Source: JAGKXB01 sp964498835 (GTDB lineage: Bacteria > Pseudomonadota > Gammaproteobacteria > Burkholderiales > Burkholderiaceae_D). From it: a DNA stretch of 64,000 bases. This document shows positions 17,363-26,113 of the stretch, in pieces (within the stretch, counting starts at the first letter, position 1; every line of letters starts with the position of its first letter). The notes under the pieces are model-generated. The model was not told the origin of the DNA. It was given only the letters and a program-made list of their open reading frames with translations, and made no database searches. Both the position numbers and the translations under genes were made by a program. Location of the stretch: NCBI GenBank assembly GCA_964498835.1, contig CAZCIX010000002.1:29346-93345 (forward strand), written 5' to 3'.

Positions 17363-17998
17363 TTAAGGCTGCAACCGCTGTGTACTCCATTCACCATCAG
17401 ATTGTTTGATATAAACAATCCGATCATGCAGGCGTGAATTACGGCCTTGCCAGAATTCCAAGTAATCTGGAATCAATCGATACCCACCCCAATGTGCCGG
17501 ACGTGGTGGGTTATCGCCATATTCGGCTTGTGCCTGAATAAATTTATCTTCTAAGATTGCCCGATTCTCCACAATTTGGCTCTGTGCTGAAGCGATTGCG
17601 CCGAGGCGGCTGTTTAGTGGGCGGCTTTCAAAGTAGATATCGTTTTCTGTTGCTGATATCTTCTCAACGCGTCCTTCGATGCGAACTTGGCGCTCTAGCT
17701 CTACCCAATGAAATAACAAAGCTGCGTGCGGATTACTTTCTAAATCCTGGCCTTTACGGCTGCTGTAGTTGGTAAACCAGGTGAAACCGCGTTGATCAAA
17801 TTCTTTGATCAAAACAATGCGGCTGGATGGACGACCTTGGGCATTAATAGTTGCCAGACTCATGGCATTACGTTCTGGTACTTGTGCCAGTCTGGCCTCT
17901 TCAAACCATTTCGAGAATTGCTCAACTGGATCAGATGCGACGTCCGATTTTGATAATTGAGCACGACTGTATTCTTTACGCAGGTGGTCGATTGACAT
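17363..17998 (-). CDS. pdxH: Pyridoxamine 5'-phosphate oxidase
   Basis: FMN-dependent oxidase making pyridoxal phosphate from PNP or PMP, the last step of vitamin B6 synthesis. The 211-residue product shows SSRIVLIKEFD (FMN and substrate contacts), TNYSSRKGQDL, and the C-terminal EFWQGRNSRLHDRI signature that ends the active site. I chose the ATG at 17998 (MSIDHLRKEY) over an upstream TTG because it matches the family N-terminus; neither has a strong Shine-Dalgarno sequence. It is convergent with purK and lies downstream of the desaturase on the same strand. Confidence 0.95.
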   Translation of the reverse strand: MSIDHLRKEYSRAQLSKSDVASDPVEQFSKWFEEARLAQVPERNAMSLATINAQGRPSSRIVLIKEFDQRGFTWFTNYSSRKGQDLESNPHAALLFHWVELERQVRIEGRVEKISATENDIYFESRPLNSRLGAIASAQSQIVENRAILEDKFIQAQAEYGDNPPRPAHWGGYRLIPDYLEFWQGRNSRLHDRIVYIKQSDGEWSTQRLQP

Positions 17999-18049
17999 GG
18001 AAAATGAAAAACACAAGGTATTTAGAAAATTTTTAAAAAAATTATTCGA

Positions 18050-19267
18050 TTAAGAATAACGACGTAAACGCATAGAGAATTCTTGTAATGAGGTAATACC
18101 AGAAGCTTCTGCGCGTGCGCACCAGTCTTGTAATTGATGCAGTAATTGATCACGACTAGCGTGTGAGCGTTCCCAAATCGCACCGAGCTCAACACGCATT
18201 TCATGCATGGTTTGAAGCACTTTGCTATGTGTAAAGAGTTCTGATAATTGTTGCTTGTGTGATGTTTCTAATTTGGTTGGTTCACGTTGTAAGAGTTTTT
18301 TAGATGACTTCAAAAAGCCGGATTCCAATTTTGCTTTTTCCTTGAGATGGGTGATTTCATCTTGCCAAGCATGTTTGAATGATTTGGCATATTTCGCCAT
18401 CACGTCATAACGGTGCGTGATGACTGCGTGCAAGGTATCAAAATCCACCACCGATTTTTCTAAAGAAAATTTAGGTGCAGGCGCTACTTTTTTCACTTTA
18501 GCCAGTTTGGCAATTTCCAATAAGCGGATATACAACCAGCCTATATCGAATTCATACCATTTGGAGGAAAGTTTGGCTGAGGTGGCGAAGGTATGGTGAT
18601 TGTTGTGCAACTCTTCACCACCTATCAAAATACCCCATGGCATGAGATTGGTGGCGGCATCCGCGCAGTCGTAATTGCGATAACCCCAATAATGACCAGC
18701 GCCATTGATGATGCCAGCGGCAGTGACAGGAATCCACAGCATTTGCACAGCCCATACGGTGACACCGATTACACCAAAGAGTAAGACATCAATTACCAAC
18801 ATGAAAATAATGCCGATCCAGCTGTAAGGGGTGTAAACGTTCCTTTCTATCCAGTCGTTTGGTGTGCCATGACCATATTTTTTCATTGTTTCTGGGTTTT
18901 TTGATTCGCTGCGATACAGTTCAGCACCTTCTAATAATACTTTTTTGATGCCATAGATCACTGGGCTGTGTGGGTCTTCTGCAGTTTCACATTTGGCATG
19001 ATGCTTGCGGTGAATGGCGGCCCATTCTTTTGTAACTTGACCAGTTGTCAACCAGAGCCAAAAGCGAAAAAAATGACTAGGAATTGCATGTAAATCGAGT
19101 GCGCGATGTGCCTGGCAGCGATGTAAGAAAATGGTGACGCTAGCAATTGTGATGTGCGTGACGACTAATGTGTAGACGAAAATTTGCCATCCGCTGGCAT
19201 GGGTGATGCCATGAGAAGCAAAATTAAGGAAAGCATACAGTCCATCTGCTAGGCTGTTTGAAAACAT
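18050..19267 (-). CDS. Membrane fatty acid desaturase (acyl-CoA delta-9 type)
   Basis: Di-iron, O2-dependent desaturase inserting a double bond into acyl chains, tuning membrane fluidity. Three histidine boxes are visible: HRCQAH near residue 49, HRKHH near 87 and HNNHH near 224, plus GHYWGYRNYD typical of acyl-CoA desaturases. Hydrophobic segments lie at about 25-45 and 150-195. Residues beyond about 270 form a soluble, charged, helical extension of some 130 residues that the core enzyme does not need. The upstream region (19268-19473) contains an FNR-like box. Substrate form (CoA, ACP or phospholipid) is not decidable here. Confidence 0.9.
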   Translation of the reverse strand: MFSNSLADGLYAFLNFASHGITHASGWQIFVYTLVVTHITIASVTIFLHRCQAHRALDLHAIPSHFFRFWLWLTTGQVTKEWAAIHRKHHAKCETAEDPHSPVIYGIKKVLLEGAELYRSESKNPETMKKYGHGTPNDWIERNVYTPYSWIGIIFMLVIDVLLFGVIGVTVWAVQMLWIPVTAAGIINGAGHYWGYRNYDCADAATNLMPWGILIGGEELHNNHHTFATSAKLSSKWYEFDIGWLYIRLLEIAKLAKVKKVAPAPKFSLEKSVVDFDTLHAVITHRYDVMAKYAKSFKHAWQDEITHLKEKAKLESGFLKSSKKLLQREPTKLETSHKQQLSELFTHSKVLQTMHEMRVELGAIWERSHASRDQLLHQLQDWCARAEASGITSLQEFSMRLRRYS

Positions 19268-19353
19268 TGAGACTCCAGTGATTAATGTGATTTTTATTGC
19301 TTTTAGTAGGTTTTATGTTTTTATGTGTTTTTTAATTACGTTTTTTGATTTTT

Positions 19354-19367
19354 TTGATGCGTATCAC
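19354..19367 (-). promoter_or_regulatory. FNR/ANR-like box upstream of the desaturase gene
   Basis: TTGATGCGTATCAC on the plus strand (GTGATACGCATCAA on the coding strand) matches the FNR consensus TTGAT-N4-ATCAA at 9 of 10 positions. Its centre lies 93 bases upstream of the desaturase start codon. The only gene reading away from it in this orientation is the O2-dependent desaturase, so oxygen-linked control makes sense; binding is inferred. Confidence 0.5.
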
Positions 19368-19473
19368 ATAGGGCGGATATGATATGCCATGAGATATATT
19401 GCATCATATTAAAAAATAAACATTTATTTAAATTTCGCCAAGATTGTACGCTGTTTTGCGTCTTAGTTCAGCG

Positions 19474-20772
19474 TTAAATATTGACCTGATTGCTAACGAT
19501 TCTGATGTCTCGTTGAGGGTAAGGTATGTTGATATTGTGCGCTTGTAGCACGCGCAAAATAGTTTGATTCACTTCAGAGAGAATGTTGGTGCGACCATTT
19601 TCTGGATCAGCAATCCAGAATCCAATTTCCAAATCTAGGCCATTGTCGCCTAGTTTGAGTAACAAAGCCTGTGGGGCAGGTGTTGTGGCGATGCGTTTGA
19701 TTGCAGCAATCTCGGTTTCCAATAAGTGTAAGACATGTGTGATGTCACTGTGATAATCAACCGTGACTTGTGCTGCTAGCCTTAAACTGCGATTGCTTAA
19801 TGAGTAGTTTTGTACTGGAGAAAAGACTAGCATTTCATTTGGAATAATCGATTCAATTCCGTCCATGCCTTGTAATATAGTGTAGCGTGAGTTGATATGA
19901 CTAACTCTCCCATAATATTTATCCACCATGATCATGTCATCAATCGAAATACTACGGTCTAATAAAATTACAAAACCTGAAACATAATTACCTGCGATTT
20001 TTTGTAAACCTAAACCAAGTCCGACGCCTAAGGCACCACCAAAAACAGATAAGACGGTCAAATCTATGCCAGCCATTGATAGGCTGATCAGTAATCCGAT
20101 TAGAATTAATAAGGCGCGTGCCATACGTGCCATCACAACACGTAGCGAGGTATGAACAGCATGCACTTGCATTAAGCGTTCTTCTAATGCAGTACCGGCC
20201 CAGAGTGCAATAATCAATATCGAAACAACAGAAATAACTGCTTGTAGGATGGTTGAAACAGCGATTTTGTGGCGCCCAAATGGCACAGCTGTCTCATTCA
20301 TATAACTCAGTAAATCAGGCCATAAGCCCGTGATATATAAAGCAACGCTACCCCAAATCAGCGTGGCAAACAGTTTTTCTAGCAACAACAACGTGCTGCC
20401 CAAGTTGTTTTGCCTCATAAAAATACGTCGCAGAATATAAAACACCAAGCGAATCAGGGCAAAAGAAGCCATGAGCGGTATCGTCACCTGTAATAAATTT
20501 ACATGTTGCGATTTTTCTAATGCCCATTTGGAAACAATCAATAAAAGCAAGCTCAGTAATGGTGCGAGGACATGAACAAAGCTGCCAATGCCAAGTTGCA
20601 TCACAGGGGTAAATTTGTCTTTCTTGGATTTGTATGTTTTGCGTAAGAAATACGTTAATCCCCATCCCAAAGCAATGCACACAATAATTGCGCCGACTTG
20701 GCACAAGATACCTGGTATGTGGATGTCGTCCCATAAGTCATGTACCAAATTGGCAAGCAAGTTGTGTGTCAT
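19474..20772 (-). CDS. MscS-family mechanosensitive channel
   Basis: Small-conductance mechanosensitive channel that releases solutes on hypo-osmotic shock. The 432-residue protein has about six transmembrane segments, more than the three of E. coli MscS, then the pore helix and beta domain: VFGGALGVGLGLGLQ near residue 240 is the glycine/alanine-rich TM3, followed by NYVSGFVILLDRSISIDDMI. The soluble C-terminal domain extends to about 425. Extra N-terminal helices place it with longer YbdG/YnaI-like homologs. It ends 206 bases upstream of the desaturase and begins 8 bases after the PLD gene stop, so it may share the rsmB transcript. Confidence 0.9.
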   Translation of the reverse strand: MTHNLLANLVHDLWDDIHIPGILCQVGAIIVCIALGWGLTYFLRKTYKSKKDKFTPVMQLGIGSFVHVLAPLLSLLLLIVSKWALEKSQHVNLLQVTIPLMASFALIRLVFYILRRIFMRQNNLGSTLLLLEKLFATLIWGSVALYITGLWPDLLSYMNETAVPFGRHKIAVSTILQAVISVVSILIIALWAGTALEERLMQVHAVHTSLRVVMARMARALLILIGLLISLSMAGIDLTVLSVFGGALGVGLGLGLQKIAGNYVSGFVILLDRSISIDDMIMVDKYYGRVSHINSRYTILQGMDGIESIIPNEMLVFSPVQNYSLSNRSLRLAAQVTVDYHSDITHVLHLLETEIAAIKRIATTPAPQALLLKLGDNGLDLEIGFWIADPENGRTNILSEVNQTILRVLQAHNINIPYPQRDIRIVSNQVNI

Positions 20773-20780
20773 AAATTTAT

Positions 20781-21374
20781 TTAATTATTTCTAAAGATCG
20801 TTGCGTCTTGCTTGTGCCGTTCCCAATTCGCTGCATAACGGGAAGCGAGCGCAGTATTTTGGCGGATGATCAGCACATTTTCTGCATTTTTATACTGTGC
20901 GGCTCGGGTAAAGTTGTAGCTTCCTGTGATGACGGTCGGATTGGGGGTGTCAGCATCCATCATCATGATTTTATTATGGGCATTTTGATATTTGGTTTCT
21001 AACCAAACCGGGATGCCTGCCTCCGCCAAGATGGCGATTTTAGATGAGTTATTTTGCGTCGTTGTTTTTTCATCAGCTAGTACGCGCACATCGACGCCAC
21101 GTTGATGTGCTTTGATGAGTGCGTCGGCGATTTTTTTACTGGTGAATGAATAGGCTTGTACCAGAATTTGTTTTTTCGCACCGTCTATCGTGTCGATGAT
21201 CAATTCTTCGACATTATCCCAAGGTGCAAATGCCACCTGGATGGTACCTTTTGCTTCTAATGGTGCTGATTTTTCATGGAAGCCAAGTGATGTGGCGGAT
21301 GTGGTGAAGACCGTTGTTATTACTGTTACGCTTAGCGCTAACAGTAATAACAGGCGAGAGCGGTATTTGGTCAT
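20781..21374 (-). CDS. Secreted phospholipase D-family endonuclease (single HKD motif)
   Basis: The 197-residue product begins with a hydrophobic export signal (about residues 7-30) and carries one HKD motif: AHNKIMMMDAD near residue 132, followed by TGSYNFTRAA. A single HKD and this size are typical of the Nuc/EDTA-resistant endonucleases, which dimerise to build one active site and act in the periplasm on DNA without metal. A phospholipase role is less likely at this length. Its ATG overlaps the stop of rsmB by four bases, so it is translationally coupled to an rRNA methyltransferase, an arrangement with no obvious functional link. Confidence 0.88.
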   Translation of the reverse strand: MTKYRSRLLLLLALSVTVITTVFTTSATSLGFHEKSAPLEAKGTIQVAFAPWDNVEELIIDTIDGAKKQILVQAYSFTSKKIADALIKAHQRGVDVRVLADEKTTTQNNSSKIAILAEAGIPVWLETKYQNAHNKIMMMDADTPNPTVITGSYNFTRAAQYKNAENVLIIRQNTALASRYAANWERHKQDATIFRNN

Positions 21375-22627
21375 GCTTTGCGTTCAAATACAGCGGCAAA
21401 AAATCCATCAGTTTGATGCACATGTGGCAGCAGTTTTAGATAGTCTCCCATCTCCAATGGAATTTTTTGTTCAGCTAACACGTCTTTCATGGGAAGCAAA
21501 GAAAACTGTTCATGGCTAGTCAAAAACTGTGCAACGACGGCTTCGTTTTCTTCCTGTAACACGCTGCAAGTCGCATACACCAAGCGTCCGCCCGGTTTTA
21601 ATAAGCGGGCAGCGCCAGCCAAAATAGCTTGTTGTTTAGTTTGCAATTCACCAATTGCAGCAGCGGATTGACGCCATTTGACATCGGGATTGCGGCGCAA
21701 AGTTCCCAGCCCGCTACAAGGTGCATCTACCAGCACACGATCAACTTTTCCTGCTAGGCGTTTGATTTTGGCGTCTTTTTCATGGGCGATTAATACTGGA
21801 TGGACATTCGACAAACCGCTTTTCGCCAAGCGTGGTTTGAGCTTAGCCAAGCGTTTTTCTGACACGTCAAATGCATATAAACGACCAGTGTTGCGCATCG
21901 CAGCGCCAATTGCCAGGGTTTTGCCGCCAGCACCAGCGCAAAAATCGACAATCATTTCACCGCGTTTGGCACCCACAATTTGCGCTAATAATTGGCTGCC
22001 TTCGTCTTGTACTTCGATTGCTCCGTTTTTGAACAAGGTCAAATTGTGCAAAGAAGGTTTTTGCAGAATGCGCAAACATAGCGGTGCATAAGGCGTTGTT
22101 TCACATAAGATTGGTGCGGTGGCGAGAGCTGTTTTCACTTCTTCTAGCGTGGCTTTGATGGAATTGACGCGCAAATCCAATGGCGCTGGTCGATTTAATG
22201 CGTCGGCTAATTGCAGCGTATGCTCTTCGCCGTATTGTGCGATTAGGTGATCAAGTAGCCATTGTGGCAAGTTGCTACGCAGGATGAGAGGTAACAAATT
22301 GCGGTCAATTTCGGCCATGCGCGTCAACCATGCAACTTCCTCTTCGGATAAACCGCCCAATGCATCGATGCCAACTGCGTCAACCAAGCCCAACAAAATC
22401 AAACGACGCATGGCGGAAGAATTGCCGGCTTCAGCAAAATTGCTGTAAAAAAGCTTATTTCGCAACACTGCATACACACCTTCGGCAATGGCGCCACGTT
22501 CACGTCCGCCTAATCGTGGGTGGTCGCGGAAATAGCGTGACAGAGTGTTATCAGCAGGTGCGCTAAAACGTAGTACTTCGCGCAATACTTGTTCAGCATG
22601 GGTAATGATCGCTGGAGGCAATCTCAT
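21371..22627 (-). CDS. rsmB: 16S rRNA m5C967 methyltransferase
   Basis: Methylates C967 of 16S rRNA from SAM. The 418-residue product has an N-terminal NusB-like RNA-binding domain (about 1-140) and a C-terminal Rossmann methyltransferase with VDFCAGAGGKTLAIGA near residue 233, DAPCSGLGTLRRNPD near 302 and YATCSVLQEENE near 352; the Cys residues of the last two are the release and nucleophile cysteines. Length fits RsmB (429 in E. coli). It is often near fmt and def; here it is followed by the PLD nuclease and preceded by purN. Confidence 0.94.
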   Translation of the reverse strand: MRLPPAIITHAEQVLREVLRFSAPADNTLSRYFRDHPRLGGRERGAIAEGVYAVLRNKLFYSNFAEAGNSSAMRRLILLGLVDAVGIDALGGLSEEEVAWLTRMAEIDRNLLPLILRSNLPQWLLDHLIAQYGEEHTLQLADALNRPAPLDLRVNSIKATLEEVKTALATAPILCETTPYAPLCLRILQKPSLHNLTLFKNGAIEVQDEGSQLLAQIVGAKRGEMIVDFCAGAGGKTLAIGAAMRNTGRLYAFDVSEKRLAKLKPRLAKSGLSNVHPVLIAHEKDAKIKRLAGKVDRVLVDAPCSGLGTLRRNPDVKWRQSAAAIGELQTKQQAILAGAARLLKPGGRLVYATCSVLQEENEAVVAQFLTSHEQFSLLPMKDVLAEQKIPLEMGDYLKLLPHVHQTDGFFAAVFERKA

Positions 22628-22681
22628 GGGCGTTCCTTGTCATTCTTTGGTAAAGATGGATGAAGATATTGTCTGGCTTTT

Positions 22682-23344
22682 TTAAGCAATTTCTATAGCA
22701 ATTTCTGCCTGTAGTGTTTGCGCTTTCTTTGCTGCTTTTATCGTTACCCGGCCTTGGTCAAGCGATAGTTTGTCCTCGACCAGCCAGCGTACAGCACGTG
22801 GATAAATAATGTGTTCTTGAGCGAGCACGCGGTCGGCTAGAGTAGCCTCATCATCGTCTTCCAGCACAGAGACTGCCGCTTGCGCAATGATGGGGCCATG
22901 GTCCAGATCGGCAGTGACAAAATGCACGGTGCTACCGTGAATTTTGACGCCAGCCTCAAGAGCACGGCGGTGTGTCGCTAATCCAGGAAAGCTGGGTAAC
23001 AAAGAAGGATGAATATTCAGCAAGCGACCAGCGTAATGTGCTACAAACGGCGCAGTCAGAATACGCATAAAACCAGCCAAAATCACGATGTCGGGTACGA
23101 ACTGGTCTATTGTTGCTTGCAGCGCAGCATCAAAGCTTTCACGTGTTGGGTAGGCCGTATTTTCAACGACTACGGTGGTAATACCTTGTTGTTGTGCATA
23201 GTTGAGCCCCGCAGCATGAGCACGATTGCTGATCACGGCGACGATGTTGGCTGGCCATTGTTCAGCTTGGGCAGCGCGTACGATCGCTTCCATATTGCTG
23301 CCGCGGCCAGAAATCAAAATAACAATATTTTTCATGGTACGCAT
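22682..23344 (-). CDS. purN: Phosphoribosylglycinamide formyltransferase 1
   Basis: Transfers formyl from 10-formyl-THF to GAR in purine synthesis. The product has the motif LISGRGSNMEAI near the N-terminus and the catalytic cluster NIHPSLLPSFPG with the HGSTVHFVTADLDHGPII segment; Asn, His and Asp of the family active site are present. Starts at 23344 (with AGG just upstream) or 23335 are both possible, giving 220 or 217 residues. A folate-independent alternative, purT, is encoded at 33587-34801, so the cell has two enzymes for this step. Confidence 0.95.
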   Translation of the reverse strand: MRTMKNIVILISGRGSNMEAIVRAAQAEQWPANIVAVISNRAHAAGLNYAQQQGITTVVVENTAYPTRESFDAALQATIDQFVPDIVILAGFMRILTAPFVAHYAGRLLNIHPSLLPSFPGLATHRRALEAGVKIHGSTVHFVTADLDHGPIIAQAAVSVLEDDDEATLADRVLAQEHIIYPRAVRWLVEDKLSLDQGRVTIKAAKKAQTLQAEIAIEIA

Positions 23345-23359
23345 TGTACCTGTAACGGC

Positions 23360-23890
23360 TTATGGCTGTGGTATTGCCGATATTTCCAATTGCATCCAGG
23401 TTTCATCAAAATACACGCCATCGACGTTGACTGACTTGGGTTCTACGCCGTAGATTTTGAATCCCAGTGATTCGTATAAGCGATTTGCTGCGCTGCTTGT
23501 TCCTGTTGTACTGAGATTGATGTGCAAGATACCTGGCAGTGTGCGGGTGTCCTTAATGGCGGTCTGAATCAATTGTCTGCCGATTCCTTGTTGGCGTTTG
23601 TTAATCGTCACATACATTCCCCACAACATTGCTTTGTGGAATTGTTTGCCGAATGGGAAGCGACAAATGCCGACTATGCCGATTAAATTGTTTGTTTCAT
23701 CGAAGGCGCCTAACACAAAATCACCACGTCCATGATCATCTAATAGATCGGTAAAGCCTGATAAAGGTTTAGTGACAACTTCCTCTGCTGATTCACAAAA
23801 TGCAGCTGGTGTATCCTGCACAGCTTCGATAATCAGTGCTTTAAAAATTTCAGCATCCGTACGGTGGTTTAAGCGTCGAATAGTGAACAT
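23360..23890 (-). CDS. GNAT-family acetyltransferase
   Basis: A 176-residue GNAT protein from the ATG at 23890; the frame extends upstream to a GTG at 23947 but the domain begins at MFTIRRLNHRTD. The acetyl-CoA loop is visible as NKRQQGIGRQLI near residue 116 (the Q/RxxGxG/A pattern), followed by NRLYESLGFKIYGVE. The substrate cannot be told; the family includes protein N-terminal, antibiotic and small-molecule acetyltransferases. It sits 15 bases upstream of purN on the same strand. Confidence 0.85.
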   Translation of the reverse strand: MFTIRRLNHRTDAEIFKALIIEAVQDTPAAFCESAEEVVTKPLSGFTDLLDDHGRGDFVLGAFDETNNLIGIVGICRFPFGKQFHKAMLWGMYVTINKRQQGIGRQLIQTAIKDTRTLPGILHINLSTTGTSSAANRLYESLGFKIYGVEPKSVNVDGVYFDETWMQLEISAIPQP

Positions 23891-23992
23891 GTATTTGGAT
23901 TGATCTTTCTTAAAATAATCGTGTACGTATTGAGCGCATATAAACACATATAGCTTTATTTATTGTTTTTATTATTATTTTTAGGAGACATT

Positions 23993-24841
23993 ATGTTTAA
24001 TGCAAAAAGTATAACCAATACCTTGTGTCTTATGTTGAGTATTCTGTTGTTAAATCTTTTGTTTGGTATTTCTTCAACCGCTTTTGCTGACAACAAAACG
24101 GAAGTGTTGTGGCTAGGGCAATCTGCTTTCAAAATCACTACACCAAGTGGCAAAGTCATCGTGCTTGATCCGTGGATGACATCCAATCCCAAAACGCCAG
24201 CGGCGTATAAAAAGCTGGAAGCCTTGGGCAAGGTGGATTTAATTTTGGTCACGCATGGCCACTTCGACCATTTTGCTGATGCACCAGAGTTAGCGAAGAT
24301 GAATAACGCTCCAGTTTATGGCCCAGCAGGGTTGATGCAATCAGCCGCAGTGCTGGATATCCTTCCCGCTAATTTGGCGCAACGTTTTGGCAAAGGTGGC
24401 ACGGTGACGCCGTTGGGCCCGAATATTCATATCACTGCTGTGCATGCTGAGCATAGTTCAGAGTTGACCTGGAAAAATCCTGCAACTAAAAAGGAAGAAG
24501 TGCATGTAGGTGGTGAACCAGTGGGCTACATCATCGAATTAGAAAATGGCTTCAAAATCTACCACATGGGTGACACCGGCTTGTTTGGTGACATGAAGAT
24601 GATCGGCGAGTATTACAAACCCGACCTGATTTTGATTCCGATTGGTGGCCATTATGTGATGAGTCCCAAAGATGCTGCAATGGCAACCAGCACATTACTC
24701 AAACCACGTCTGGCGATTCCGATGCACTACGGCACTATTCCTGTCTTGAAAGGCACGCCGGCTGAATATATGGATGCATTAGGGAAAACATCATCGACTC
24801 AGGTGACGGTGTTGAATCCTGGTGAGGCTATTGTTTTTTGA
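23993..24841 (+). CDS. Exported metallo-beta-lactamase-fold hydrolase (UPF0173-like)
   Basis: The ATG at 23993 is set by an AGGAGA Shine-Dalgarno sequence. The 282-residue product starts with a signal peptide (about 1-30, ending near STAFA-DN) and continues as a metal-dependent hydrolase: LVTHGHFDHFAD near residue 86 supplies the HxHxDH site, VHAEHSSE and YHMGDTGLFGD later metal ligands, and PMHYGT near the end. These motifs match UPF0173/YtkL-type L-ascorbate-6-phosphate lactonase-like enzymes, most of which are cytoplasmic; export is less usual. Substrate unknown. It is divergent from the GNAT gene and followed by a palindromic repeat. Confidence 0.88.
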   Translation: MFNAKSITNTLCLMLSILLLNLLFGISSTAFADNKTEVLWLGQSAFKITTPSGKVIVLDPWMTSNPKTPAAYKKLEALGKVDLILVTHGHFDHFADAPELAKMNNAPVYGPAGLMQSAAVLDILPANLAQRFGKGGTVTPLGPNIHITAVHAEHSSELTWKNPATKKEEVHVGGEPVGYIIELENGFKIYHMGDTGLFGDMKMIGEYYKPDLILIPIGGHYVMSPKDAAMATSTLLKPRLAIPMHYGTIPVLKGTPAEYMDALGKTSSTQVTVLNPGEAIVF

Positions 24842-24850
24842 GAGGGATAA

Positions 24851-24933
24851 GTAGAGCGTCAATAAGCAAAGCGCATTGCGCCGCATGGTGGCCTTCGATA
24901 AAGGTGCAATGCGCTGCGCTTACTGCGCCCTAC
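24851..24933. repeat. Long imperfect inverted repeat, repeat family distinct from copies A-D
   Basis: Arms GTAGAGCG...AAGCGCATTGCGCC (from 24851) and GGTGCAATGCGCTGCGC...CCCTAC (to 24933) pair over about 31 positions with a few mismatches, around a 20-base loop. The GTAGGGCGCA-type ends resemble short intergenic palindromes seen in many proteobacterial genomes. It fills the convergent space between the hydrolase and the ATPase gene. Confidence 0.7.
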
Positions 24934-24965
24934 AAATTGCATCTTACGGATCATTGAGGAAGGTG

Positions 24966-26087
24966 CTACTCAGCCAATGTCCTAACCCATTGCGCAAAGG
25001 CTTCATTTTCGAATTCGTAAGTGTCGCGTGGTGATTTGACTACTACATTAGCCAGCTTCGACATTGCACGTTGGATGTGTGTTGCTTCCAGCGATTCGAT
25101 ACCAATGATGTTGCGTAACTGTGTGATGGCAGCTTTACTAAATGGTTTAAGCGATGGATCCTGAGCCAGCATGCGTATCAGAGCTTTTTGCGTTTGATCG
25201 AGCGCAGCCCATGCGCCTTCATGATTTTCACTATGTGCCAAATTTTCTTCAACGGTTTTCATGGCGCTTTCCAGCGTTAAGGAAGGATTTAGCATCATGT
25301 TGACGATACCGATTAGAAAGGGTTCTGGCTGCAATTTCAGATTCACGAAAGCATCCCATGCGGGTCCAACCGGCAAGGTGCGCTGGGTCGATGCTTCAAA
25401 CCGCTCGGCAATGTATTCAACGAAATCTCGGTTCAGCTGTGGGAAATCACCAATGGCAGCACCAGTGGAATAAAGCGGCGCATTGGAGTTTGAAAATACA
25501 TTTGCCAATTGTGTTCTGGACGATCCAGTAAAGACGACGCGTAAACGGGTTTGATTTTTTGTGATGGCTGTACGTAATGCGGTGGCGACTGCTTCATGTT
25601 CTTTCGTTTTTGCCAGCTCTTGCGCTTCATCTATCAGTAGGAGTACCGGCTTCTTTTTACATAGTGCCTCAATAAGCGCATCAATTTGCAAGGCAATTTC
25701 GGTTTGTATTTTTTTGCTTGCATCGCCAAGTTCTATTTCGCCTTCTAATGTGGTTCCTGCTACAGCAGCTTTTGCCTTGAGTTTTTTAATGGGCGTGTTG
25801 AATTTGGCAACCAAACTATCAACGGCAGTTTTGGGTTCTAGTGCTTGTTCCAGAGCGCGTACGATAGAAACGCCTGGGGATAGTTTTGTTTGCCAAAGAT
25901 CGGCATAGACAACAATGTAGCCTGCGGATTCAGCCGCTGGTGTTAGGTCTTTTAAAAGGAAAGACGTTTTGCCAGCACGACGTGGAGCGAAAATAGTAGT
26001 GGACGTCACCAATCCTGCATTTAGTGTGTCCAAATATATTTTGGCAAGAGTGGGGCGATGATAGTGCCAGATCTCAGTTAAGTTCAT
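24966..26087 (-). CDS. AAA ATPase with C-terminal winged-helix-like region
   Basis: A 373-residue P-loop ATPase of the archaeal-type/STAND-like group. Walker A is APRRAGKTSF near residue 34, Walker B LLLIDEAQ near 152, sensor FTGSSR near 188. The last 100 residues look helical and could hold a winged helix, ending in YEFENEAFAQWVRTL, a pattern common in these ATPases. It has no operon partner in the window. Between residues 90 and 130 lies a lysine/alanine-rich helical stretch. Function unknown; relatives serve as chaperone-like, defence or regulatory ATPases. The upstream space contains nested dyads that may be its operator. Confidence 0.8.
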   Translation of the reverse strand: MNLTEIWHYHRPTLAKIYLDTLNAGLVTSTTIFAPRRAGKTSFLLKDLTPAAESAGYIVVYADLWQTKLSPGVSIVRALEQALEPKTAVDSLVAKFNTPIKKLKAKAAVAGTTLEGEIELGDASKKIQTEIALQIDALIEALCKKKPVLLLIDEAQELAKTKEHEAVATALRTAITKNQTRLRVVFTGSSRTQLANVFSNSNAPLYSTGAAIGDFPQLNRDFVEYIAERFEASTQRTLPVGPAWDAFVNLKLQPEPFLIGIVNMMLNPSLTLESAMKTVEENLAHSENHEGAWAALDQTQKALIRMLAQDPSLKPFSKAAITQLRNIIGIESLEATHIQRAMSKLANVVVKSPRDTYEFENEAFAQWVRTLAE

Positions 26088-26113
26088 GTTTGCACCTGCA
26101 TTTATATTTGTAT

